From the IMG/VR virus record IMGVR_UViG_3300019458_000024, positions 98,638 through 162,637 of that record: a stretch of DNA of 64,000 nucleotides. The stretch is one strand, 5' to 3'. Position 1 is the first letter of the stretch. The number at the start of each line of letters is the position of its first letter. Position numbers and translations under genes: made by a program. The notes under the pieces were generated by a model. The model did not search any database, had not been told where the DNA came from, and saw only the letters and a program-made list of their open reading frames with translations. This DNA comes from a virus. Of the stretch, positions 42,647 through 50,489 are shown piece by piece.

Positions 42647-43294
42647 GTGAGAAAACTACAACTAGCGGGCCAAACGTTTGGAAAATGGCTTGTAATAGAA
42701 AGCACAGACAAACGCGTTAACGGACGCGTGATTTGGTCATGTATATGTAGTTGTGGGCGCACCGGATTGGTTATCAGTAGTAATTTAGTGAATGGTACAT
42801 CTACACAGTGTGTTCATTGTGCTGCTGTTGAACGCGGCAGTATCAGCCGGCATGGGCATACGAAAAATAGACGCGCTACGCCTGAGTATGTTATTTGGCG
42901 TGGCATAAAACTAAGATGCTACAATAAAAAACATTCAAGTTTTTTGGATTATGGTGCGCGCGGCATTTATATGTGCGATCAGTGGAAAGTTAGTTTTGAG
43001 ACATTTCTCTCAGACATGGGTCCACGCCCATCACCAACACACCAAATTGATCGAATAAATAATTATTTAGGCTACACCCCAAGTAATTGCAGGTGGGTAT
43101 TGCCTAAAGATAATCAACGTAATCGTAGAAATAACAAATTAATTACCTTTAAAGGAGTTACAAAACCGCTATCGGAATGGGCGGAATCATGTGGAATAAA
43201 ATATAGCACATTTCGTGCGCGCATAAGGGTAGGTTGGGATATGGACAAAGCTCTTAACACGTCCGTAAAAATACTTGGTATACCAATTGCCTAG
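42647..43294 (+). CDS. free-standing HNH homing endonuclease
   Basis: The 215-residue protein starts at GTG 42647. It has a Cys-rich beginning (WSCICSCGRTG, CVHCAAVERG), a nuclease segment (GARGIYMCDQWKVSFETFLS, then HQIDRINNYLGYTPSNCRWV) and a C-terminal DNA-binding region (PLSEWAESCGIKYSTFRARI). This is the layout of phage HNH/AP2-like endonucleases. It is inserted between sheath and tail genes and flanked by a duplicated sheath 3' end, a sign of recent mobility. Confidence 0.88.
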   Translation: MRKLQLAGQTFGKWLVIESTDKRVNGRVIWSCICSCGRTGLVISSNLVNGTSTQCVHCAAVERGSISRHGHTKNRRATPEYVIWRGIKLRCYNKKHSSFLDYGARGIYMCDQWKVSFETFLSDMGPRPSPTHQIDRINNYLGYTPSNCRWVLPKDNQRNRRNNKLITFKGVTKPLSEWAESCGIKYSTFRARIRVGWDMDKALNTSVKILGIPIA

Positions 43295-43308
43295 AATTGC
43301 TGCATAAT
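43293..43308. repeat. direct repeat, copy 2 (after HNH gene)
   Basis: AGAATTGCTGCATAAT overlaps the last two bases of the HNH gene and differs from copy 1 (42625) by one base. It marks the right boundary of the inserted endonuclease segment. Confidence 0.8.
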
Positions 43309-43399
43309 AAAAACTTGCATATATTTAATGCTTGAGTTTAATATTAATGACTACTAGTAGAAACAATAACTTAACCACTAATTAGAGGAATAAAAAACA

Positions 43400-43780
43400 A
43401 TGGCTAATCTAACTGATGCCCTTCGGGGCGCCCTAAGTCCGGAAAGTCTTTCCGAACTAAATAACGCGGCAACGCGTAATTCGGAAGCGTCTCAAATTGA
43501 GACTAAGACTTCCGGTGCCTGCAGTCCAGCTGTAGGTCTTACCCTTGTGAGTGTTACTGGCACTCAAGCTTATACCTTGGCAGCTGGTGCTCGCGCTGGT
43601 CAACGGAAACAGTTCCGCGTGACCGTGGCGGCTTCGACGCCAGCCGGCACCCTTACTCCAGCCAGTTTCGCAGATGGTACTAGCATTAGTCTAGACGCCG
43701 TGAACGAATACTGTGAGCTTATGTGGACTGGCACTCAGTGGCGTCTTGTTTGTATTGTTGGCGCGACTGTCACTCCGTAA
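43400..43780 (+). CDS. small beta-rich tail-region protein
   Basis: The 126-residue protein (SVTGTQAYTLAAGARAGQRK, then CELMWTGTQWRLVCIVGA) looks like a small beta-sandwich decoration or fibre-associated protein. It has its own Shine-Dalgarno (gagga) and is followed by a terminator, so may be strongly expressed. Function not assigned. Confidence 0.6.
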   Translation: MANLTDALRGALSPESLSELNNAATRNSEASQIETKTSGACSPAVGLTLVSVTGTQAYTLAAGARAGQRKQFRVTVAASTPAGTLTPASFADGTSISLDAVNEYCELMWTGTQWRLVCIVGATVTP

Positions 43781-43804
43781 TAATTAATAATTACTAAAAC
43801 TTAG

Positions 43805-43839
43805 GCACCTAGGAGGTTTTCTTAGGTGCTTATTTTTTT
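43805..43839 (+). terminator. intrinsic terminator
   Basis: GCACCTA (43805-43811) pairs with TAGGTGC (43823-43829), followed by a run of T (43832-43838). It separates the small tail protein from the tail-tube unit. Confidence 0.85.
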
Positions 43840-43841
43840 AT

Positions 43842-43870
43842 TTGACCTTTGTAGGTATTTAAGCTAATTT
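43842..43870 (+). promoter_or_regulatory. possible sigma70 promoter before the tail-tube gene
   Basis: TTGACC (43842-43847) is followed after 17 bases by TAATTT (43865-43870), a weak -10. It lies just after a terminator, and the rest of the gap to 44004 shows no other clear element. The leader would be long, about 130 bases. Confidence 0.4.
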
Positions 43871-44004
43871 ATAAGTGTCTGTACGGCAATGCGCCGCAGC
43901 AATTAGCAACTCGCGATCTCCGTCCCGTAGTTGTCCCTTTTAAAAAAGTGATAGTTAAATTCTTAATATATTAGGGATTTTTAGGTTTGACGGAGGTAAT
44001 TTAG

Positions 44005-44421
44005 ATGGCGAGTAATGTGTTTTCCGGCAGTAGGGCAAGATTCAAAGTTAATGGATCTGTAGTTGCCTTTGCTGGTGGTGTTTCAGGTTCTGAGTCGGTT
44101 GACTATGAACCTGTAGATGTTTTGGATCTACTTGAAGTTAGGGAGTTCGTACCGGTGGCGTATCGGGCAACCCTTAATGCCCAAGTTTTCCGAGTTATTG
44201 GTTCTTCGTTGAAACAGCTCGGTATCTTTCCGGTTGAGGAGAATATTCTCACTAGTGGAGATCTTGACTGCTCTATTGAAGACCGAATTACTGGTTTGAC
44301 TATGGCTACATTCCAGAACTGTAAGGCCCAAGAGCATTCTTGGGACGTTACAGCTCGCGGGATTGTTAGCGAAAACGTAACCTTTGTAACCATCAGAGTT
44401 CGTGATGAGAGCGAAGTATAG
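44005..44421 (+). CDS. tail tube protein
   Basis: The 138-residue protein forms the inner tube inside the sheath. The sequence (SNVFSGSRARFKVNGSVVAF, then LDLLEVREFVPVAYRATLNA, GLTMATFQNCKAQEHSWDVT) matches the small beta-barrel tube proteins of myoviruses, which lie between sheath and chaperone genes as here. Good Shine-Dalgarno (ggagg). Confidence 0.8.
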   Translation: MASNVFSGSRARFKVNGSVVAFAGGVSGSESVDYEPVDVLDLLEVREFVPVAYRATLNAQVFRVIGSSLKQLGIFPVEENILTSGDLDCSIEDRITGLTMATFQNCKAQEHSWDVTARGIVSENVTFVTIRVRDESEV

Positions 44422-44469
44422 GTAATTATTAAGTTCACATCTTCTTAGTTGAGTAGTATTCTTGTTTAC

Positions 44470-45138
44470 ATGACACAATCATGTAAACCTAAAAATTGTA
44501 AAGTGTGCTCTATGGAATTCCAACCTATATCCAGAAACCAAATGCGGTGTCAAACATGTATTGTTAATAATGTACATAGTTTGACACCTCCTCTTTGCAA
44601 ATGTGGTTGTGGAACTCCTCTAATCTATAATCGCGGTCGAAAAGGTTACGGTGAATATTCCTGGGGACATCGTTTAAAGCATGATCTAGAAATCAATAGA
44701 CAAGAAACTATTGACTCAATGTCACACGCCAATCCTCGCAAAGGAAATATTACTTATTACGAACACAATTGTGACATGTGCAGTGCTTTTTTTAGAAATC
44801 AATTCAAAGAAGCAAAATATTGTTCTCAGAACTGCTATCACGCAGAATACCGTGGTGAAAAACATCCTTTTTACAAACATGGAAAAGGACGAACTAAATA
44901 CAAGTATTACACAGAAAATGGAGTATTAAAAAGAGTGCATAGACGCGTAATGGAAGGAATGATTGGTAGACCTTTGCGCTTTGCAGAAGAAGTACACCAT
45001 ATTGATGAAGATGGATTGAATAATGAACCTAACAACTTGCACCTATTCCACTGTCGTGGATGTCACATGTTTCACCACAGTAGAAAGGCCCCATTACAGT
45101 ATGAATATACTGAAGCGCATGAAATTCCCAGTAACTAA
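44470..45138 (+). CDS. free-standing HNH endonuclease with zinc fingers
   Basis: The 222-residue protein has several Cys pairs (CKVC, MRCQTC, CKCGCG, CDMC, KYCSQNC) and a nuclease core RRVMEGMIGRPLRFAEEVHH, then IDEDGLNNEPNNLHLF, CRGCHMFHH. This is the group of phage HNH endonucleases with zinc ribbons. It lies between the tube and chaperone genes. ATG 44470 is preferred. No flanking duplication is obvious. Confidence 0.88.
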   Translation: MTQSCKPKNCKVCSMEFQPISRNQMRCQTCIVNNVHSLTPPLCKCGCGTPLIYNRGRKGYGEYSWGHRLKHDLEINRQETIDSMSHANPRKGNITYYEHNCDMCSAFFRNQFKEAKYCSQNCYHAEYRGEKHPFYKHGKGRTKYKYYTENGVLKRVHRRVMEGMIGRPLRFAEEVHHIDEDGLNNEPNNLHLFHCRGCHMFHHSRKAPLQYEYTEAHEIPSN

Positions 45139-45162
45139 CAACAACAGAAAGAAAATATATCT

Positions 45163-45651
45163 ATGATTGGCAAGAATACAAAGACATTTACTATAACTTA
45201 TAAAGATGACAATGGAATAGAGCAAACTGGTCAATTTACGACTAAGCGCCTTTCCATTAAAGATCGTGCAAAAATTGGTGTTCGCAAAAGTCAACTAACT
45301 GGCGGTCAGTACTGCGTTAAAGATGATGCAGGAAATCCAACAGGTCAGGGGATTGATGAAGATACTGATTATTTGAATGCAATGATTGCTCATCTTGAAA
45401 TCAGTTTAGTTCAAAAACCAACTTGGTTTAACTTGGATGAAGTTGCTGAAATAAAAGTAGTCCAGGATGTTTACCAGGAGGTGATGGACTTCGAAATGTC
45501 CTTCTTTCGTGACAAAATCAGGGAAAATAATCCAGGGGAACATGACAGAGTGGGCCAAGGAAACAGCGGCACAGAATCTTCGGGAACCGGACCTGGAAAC
45601 ACTCCTACGCCGGTGGTGGACCAAAAAGTACAAGCTGCCTTGGACGCATAA
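45163..45651 (+). CDS. tail assembly chaperone, upstream frame (gpG-like)
   Basis: The 162-residue protein lies directly upstream of the tape measure and starts with a beta-rich then helical domain (RLSIKDRAKIGVRKSQLTGG, then YLNAMIAHLEISLVQKPTWF), typical of tail assembly chaperones that coat the tape measure. From about residue 125 the frame becomes Gly/Ser/Thr-rich while the overlapping +1 frame looks coding, so the two products are probably joined by frameshifting. Confidence 0.7.
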   Translation: MIGKNTKTFTITYKDDNGIEQTGQFTTKRLSIKDRAKIGVRKSQLTGGQYCVKDDAGNPTGQGIDEDTDYLNAMIAHLEISLVQKPTWFNLDEVAEIKVVQDVYQEVMDFEMSFFRDKIRENNPGEHDRVGQGNSGTESSGTGPGNTPTPVVDQKVQAALDA

Positions 45652-46087
45652 TAGCGTACAAGGATCAACTCTCGAAGATCTTTTAGTCGAGTACTATGAA
45701 GACTACTTTGAGAAATATCCAAATGAAGCAAGAAAAGCACTGTCCGGAGATGATGGATTTTTCTTCTCTAACACTGGAGATCCACTAATCGATAAGTGGG
45801 AAGAGGAGCTAGCCAAAGGAATACAACCTGACCTTGAAGAAGGTCTTAACCAACAGACTAGAGAACAGCTTAAAAAAGAAAGATCAAAATATAGTCAAAC
45901 AAATACAATACTATCAGAAATAGAAAAGCCACACCAAAACCCACCCCAAGACGCGATGTATGCTAGTAAATTTGTTACACCAGGAAGCCAAGAAGAAAAA
46001 AGACTTCTCAAACACAAAGAACAGCAGAAATTCCTTGGGGTGGGTAAATCTTCAAACGATTGGGTTGATCTTTTAGGCGACGAATAA
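45542..46087 (+). CDS. tail assembly chaperone, downstream frame (gpT-like)
   Basis: This frame (+1 relative to the upstream chaperone) encodes MTEWAKETAAQNLREPDLET and a charged helical C-terminal region with DPLIDKWEEELAKGI. In most tailed phages this part is made by frameshift from the upstream gene. A candidate is the GGGG at 45535-45538, where tRNA-Gly could slip +1, giving a fusion of about 307 residues. Independent start at ATG 45542 is the alternative. The frame ends just before the tape-measure ATG. Confidence 0.65.
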   Translation: MTEWAKETAAQNLREPDLETLLRRWWTKKYKLPWTHNSVQGSTLEDLLVEYYEDYFEKYPNEARKALSGDDGFFFSNTGDPLIDKWEEELAKGIQPDLEEGLNQQTREQLKKERSKYSQTNTILSEIEKPHQNPPQDAMYASKFVTPGSQEEKRLLKHKEQQKFLGVGKSSNDWVDLLGDE

Positions 46088-48223
46088 ATGCCAAATACTC
46101 CTAAATCCATTACTTCATCCTTTAATGCAAAACTTAAACCTATCAAGGACATGTTTAAGTTGTATGAGGGTTTAGGGTCTAAAACCTGGAAAGAAACGCA
46201 AAAGCGGACAAAGTTAGAAAAACAACGATACAAAGAACAACAAAAAGAATTAAAAGATTCTCATAAACTACGCCTAACTCAAATTAAAGAGGAAGTTAAG
46301 GCAGATACTGCTGCGCATAAAAATAAAGTAAAAGGATTCAAAGAGCAGGAAAATCTTCAAACTAAGCAAGACAGATCTTCTAAAAGACAAAGACGAGAAG
46401 AGGCAGAGCACCTAGACGGAATAAATAGAAGATTGTCCAGAGGACCTCTTGGACGAGCCGGAAACTTCTTAGGACGTACTGCTGCTTTTGCCGGTGGTGG
46501 TCTTGCTGGCTTGGTTGTTGGTGCTGCATTGCGCGGTTACCAAAACTACACAGCATACCAACAAGCGCTTGGTCCTACTATAGGGTTGGGCGGCAGAGGT
46601 GGACGTGAAGCAGCGCGCGCCGGAAGAGGAAAGGGCGGAAATCTAGGTTTTAATATTATGGAACGTGCCCAACTCATACCTGCCATGGCCAGATCTACTG
46701 GAGTTGTAAGTCCTCGGGCCATGATGCAAGGTATGCGTGCTACGGGTATGGAAGCCGGAGAAGTAGCCGAAATTTTTGGAGCTATTAGACAGGGAGGCAC
46801 TCAGTTTGCAGGCACTGCTGATGTTTTTGGAGGAAAAAAAGACAGAACTGTACAACTAAAAGGGCAAGGTTCCCGAGAATTTTCAAAAATGATTGCTGCT
46901 GGGATGTTCTCTGGTCTTGAAAAAGCGCGCCTTCCTGAGTTCATGTCAGGAATAGCACAATTGATGAAAGTACAAGGTACGATGGCAGCGGGTACCGTCA
47001 CCGGAGGAGATTTTGCAAAATTAGGAGCTGTTTTTGGAAGAACTGGATTAGAAGGTATGAAGGGCGCTCGCGGCATGGAATTAATGAGCAAACTTCAACA
47101 AGGAATTCTTGCTCCTGGTGGTGGCGAGAGTGGTATGGCCTTTATGAGACAGGCTATGGGTTTTGGTAAACCAGGTGGCGGTGCGTCTTTTTATGAGGCA
47201 GAAAAACGACGAGAAAAAGGCTTATCTGGTGAAAACTTTGGAAGGGTGATGGGAGAATTGAAATCTCAATATGGAGGAGGACAAGACGCAGCATTAAAAA
47301 TGAGAGAACTTTTTGGCGTTTCACTGAAACAAGCAGAAACATTAATGAAAATTTATGATTCTGACAAAACTATGGAAGAGAAAGAAAAAGAAGCGCAAAA
47401 AGTTATGGAAGAGTCCAAATCTTTAGAACAAAAATCTTATGAAGAAATGAAAAAAGCAGGGACCAATTTAACTAAACAAGCAGCATTATTTGATGATTCT
47501 GTTAAAATTGGGTCTGAAACGAAAGGCTATATCGAAGGGATAGAAAAAGCGATAATGGATTTGACTAAGTTTTTAATTAAACATATTCCTGACATACTTG
47601 CAGTTTTAAAAATTATAGCCAGAACGGCCATCATAGCATATAACAAATCAGTAGGATGGGTATTTGGTAAGCAGATACCGATGCCGGATGTTTTGAGAGA
47701 GCCTTGGGAAAAAATTTACGGGACAGAGGAAGAGCAGACTAAGTCAATACAGGACTATATACAAAATGTTTTGGGCAATACTAGAAACGATGCTATGGCA
47801 CAAACCTTCGCCAGAAAAGAATTACAAGCAGCCATTGCTGGTGACACAAAATCTTCAACACTAGATACTCTATTCAAAATAGGGCCGCAAATAGAAAAAT
47901 TGGAACGAAATGTTGCGTTACGCCCAAAATTCGGAACTTTTAAAAGTGATGAGGAAAAAGAATTAGAAGAAATGAGAAGAGTGCAAGGTATTTTGGAAGA
48001 GGCTGTGGCTGCTGAGCAGGACGCTGCTGCCCGTAAAAAATTCTTTAAAGATTTGAAAGAAGGTGGAGATAAAGACGCACCACCAACAGAACTTATTTTA
48101 GATCCTTATGGCAAGCCTATGCTGATAAGTGGAACTTTAGACGTTAAAAATGGAGTAGGTTCAAAAACGCAAAAAGTTCCTGTTGGTAACACAAAACAAA
48201 GAGAAGACAGCGATGGCAACTAA
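46088..48223 (+). CDS. tape measure protein
   Basis: The 711-residue protein sets tail length. It has a basic coiled-coil N-terminus (KEQQKELKDSHKLRLTQIKE), a Gly/Ala-rich hydrophobic segment (GGGLAGLVVGAALRG), Gly/Arg-rich repeats, and a second hydrophobic segment (IPDILAVLKIIARTAIIAYN). Such membrane-active regions are common in tape measures. It is short for a phage with this many genes, suggesting a fairly short tail. It overlaps the hub gene by 11 bases. Confidence 0.8.
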   Translation: MPNTPKSITSSFNAKLKPIKDMFKLYEGLGSKTWKETQKRTKLEKQRYKEQQKELKDSHKLRLTQIKEEVKADTAAHKNKVKGFKEQENLQTKQDRSSKRQRREEAEHLDGINRRLSRGPLGRAGNFLGRTAAFAGGGLAGLVVGAALRGYQNYTAYQQALGPTIGLGGRGGREAARAGRGKGGNLGFNIMERAQLIPAMARSTGVVSPRAMMQGMRATGMEAGEVAEIFGAIRQGGTQFAGTADVFGGKKDRTVQLKGQGSREFSKMIAAGMFSGLEKARLPEFMSGIAQLMKVQGTMAAGTVTGGDFAKLGAVFGRTGLEGMKGARGMELMSKLQQGILAPGGGESGMAFMRQAMGFGKPGGGASFYEAEKRREKGLSGENFGRVMGELKSQYGGGQDAALKMRELFGVSLKQAETLMKIYDSDKTMEEKEKEAQKVMEESKSLEQKSYEEMKKAGTNLTKQAALFDDSVKIGSETKGYIEGIEKAIMDLTKFLIKHIPDILAVLKIIARTAIIAYNKSVGWVFGKQIPMPDVLREPWEKIYGTEEEQTKSIQDYIQNVLGNTRNDAMAQTFARKELQAAIAGDTKSSTLDTLFKIGPQIEKLERNVALRPKFGTFKSDEEKELEEMRRVQGILEEAVAAEQDAAARKKFFKDLKEGGDKDAPPTELILDPYGKPMLISGTLDVKNGVGSKTQKVPVGNTKQREDSDGN

Positions 48224-50489
48224 TAGGCAACGTACCCGTGTGATTGCGATAGTTCATTCACACGTAAATTTTGAGAAAAGCGGTCCTACAGGACGTGTAG
48301 TAGACCTTTCAAGAGATTTAGTGTCGTTGCAAACTTCAAAAACTACTACAGCAACTGGTAGGTTTCAATTTCAGTTAGTGCCGCGACGAAATTATTTAAA
48401 CCTTATATTTCCTAATGATGTAGTGAATATTTATATCGATCCTGGGGACGGAAAACGCGGCTTTGTACGCACACTATTTGGGTATGTAGACCGAGTGGAC
48501 AGGTCCATTACCACTGATCAAGATGGGTCTACTACAACTACGTTTACAGTAATAGGATCTGATTTTCAAAAAGCAATAGATAAAACTAGTTTGTACTTCA
48601 ACGCTTATATGCGACAAAACCTAGATGAAAGATTTGCTCGTACAAGTGAAGGCGCTGTAAGAGGTTCTTTTAGAAATGACGCAGAAGGGTCTATTTTAAG
48701 AAACGCAGGTGTTACTGCGTACGGCAGTCCGGCTGATTTTATAGAAAACTTCTTGTTAGTATTACTAGGATTTGGACAACAATGGAGACTTCCAGATGTA
48801 TATCCAAAACATGTAGATTTAATTAATCAAAATCAAGCAACTAGAAAACAAAGAGCATTCGCTAAAATACCCCAAAACTTGGTTAATTTAATTGACAGTC
48901 TTGGAATGCGACGAGAATTAATCGATGCAAATGTGGAAGCAATCAACAACAAATTTTTTGAAATTGGAATAGATGTAGCAACGCCCACTGAGAAAAGTGT
49001 AAATTCTGCGCTGAATAGACTTAAAGCAGCGACTTTGTTTATCAACAGTCCAGAACTATTAGCATACAGAGCATCTTTACCAAAAACAGATGCGTCACAG
49101 CCTATTAGTATATTAGATCTTATTACATTTGATTTTATTGAATCTTTATGTATTGACGGTTTTCAGTCTAACGCCGCTATAACACAAACCGGATCAGCTA
49201 CTCTTGGTCAATTTCTTTATGGAAATTGTAATGATTTTATAAATGAACTAATTTTTGACCTTCGTCCAGTGTCAATGGGGCCTAATGGTAAAGATGGAGG
49301 ACTGCAAGGAAGCCATGGTATAGCCGGGTATTCTACACAACCAGATGAATTAAGAGTAAACGCAGAAGGAACTGTTGATATGCCACCGTCTGCGCAGGCG
49401 ATCAAATATGTTCCTGCAGTTGTGTTTAGAGAATACCCATATTCTGTAGTACCTGGTCTTGATTTAACGGGACTAATGATTCTTCCAGCTGGAATTGATC
49501 CTAAAGGTAGTACATATTCTGGAACAGTGCCATTCGGACCTATATTTTCAGTAGGCGTAGAACAGCCCGGTAGGCATATATTTAACTATGGAGAACCTAT
49601 ATCAGTAGTGTCGTGTCAATACCATAAAGAAGCAAAGCCATATAAACATTTAGACGTACTAACCATAGAAAATTCTGACGTTATATCTGAGTCTTTGGGT
49701 CGAAGTGATGAAGACACTTTCAATGTTATGCAATTGACGCCACAAAGCATCACAAACGCAAGCGACCAATATAGATCTGTATTGACTAATTTTTCTCCAA
49801 TTTTAAATCAAGTTTCTATTGCAAGACATGGTTTGCGTGTTTGGGAGGGGACCACTCAGTTTGCAAATTACAGCTCAGACCTCCAATGCCATAAAGTAGG
49901 AGGCGCAATAGACAACGCTCAAATTAGAAGAAATTTGGTGCGTTGGTCACTGTTGATGGATCACTGGTATCAGCATAACATTGAATATTTGAGCGGTACT
50001 ATCACCCTTAGAGGAATGCCAGAAATCCGCGTAGGCTATAGACTAGATTGGAAAGGTAGAAATGAAAGTTATTATGTAGAAGGTGTTTCACATAGTTGGC
50101 AATATCCTAATGCCCTACAAACTACTGTTTCTGTAGCTCGCGGCCAGCGAAATGACCCATTTCCGGTGTACATACCTCCTAAATTTTTAAATCCTTCTAA
50201 TGAGGTTGTACAAGCCTCCGGAGATCGTTCTGAGACTGGAAGATTGGGAAGATTTTTTCTAATTAAAGATACCCAAGCTACTACACACTCTACCCAGAAA
50301 GAAGGTCCTTTTAGTTTAGGGGAAAACTTCATAGATAAGATATCTGACACTACTGGTATCCGTATAAAAGCAGGAGAAGGGCATCCCTTGATAAGTTCTA
50401 TTAATGATGCGGTTGCTTTAGGTTTGCCTGCTCCTGGAGCGTTCATTGCAAACAGCAAAAAACTAGAAAATAGTAAGAAATTAAAATGA
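48213..50489 (+). CDS. baseplate hub protein (gpD/gp27-like)
   Basis: The 758-residue protein starts at ATG 48213 (Shine-Dalgarno agagaag). It opens with a beta domain (SKTTTATGRFQFQLVPRRNY) and contains FGYVDRVDRSITTDQDGSTT, matching tail hub proteins at the tail tip. The C-terminal MPEIRVGYRLDWKGRNESYY and YVEGVSHSW segments are typical. It overlaps the OB-fold spike-base protein by four bases. Confidence 0.8.
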   Translation: MATNRQRTRVIAIVHSHVNFEKSGPTGRVVDLSRDLVSLQTSKTTTATGRFQFQLVPRRNYLNLIFPNDVVNIYIDPGDGKRGFVRTLFGYVDRVDRSITTDQDGSTTTTFTVIGSDFQKAIDKTSLYFNAYMRQNLDERFARTSEGAVRGSFRNDAEGSILRNAGVTAYGSPADFIENFLLVLLGFGQQWRLPDVYPKHVDLINQNQATRKQRAFAKIPQNLVNLIDSLGMRRELIDANVEAINNKFFEIGIDVATPTEKSVNSALNRLKAATLFINSPELLAYRASLPKTDASQPISILDLITFDFIESLCIDGFQSNAAITQTGSATLGQFLYGNCNDFINELIFDLRPVSMGPNGKDGGLQGSHGIAGYSTQPDELRVNAEGTVDMPPSAQAIKYVPAVVFREYPYSVVPGLDLTGLMILPAGIDPKGSTYSGTVPFGPIFSVGVEQPGRHIFNYGEPISVVSCQYHKEAKPYKHLDVLTIENSDVISESLGRSDEDTFNVMQLTPQSITNASDQYRSVLTNFSPILNQVSIARHGLRVWEGTTQFANYSSDLQCHKVGGAIDNAQIRRNLVRWSLLMDHWYQHNIEYLSGTITLRGMPEIRVGYRLDWKGRNESYYVEGVSHSWQYPNALQTTVSVARGQRNDPFPVYIPPKFLNPSNEVVQASGDRSETGRLGRFFLIKDTQATTHSTQKEGPFSLGENFIDKISDTTGIRIKAGEGHPLISSINDAVALGLPAPGAFIANSKKLENSKKLK

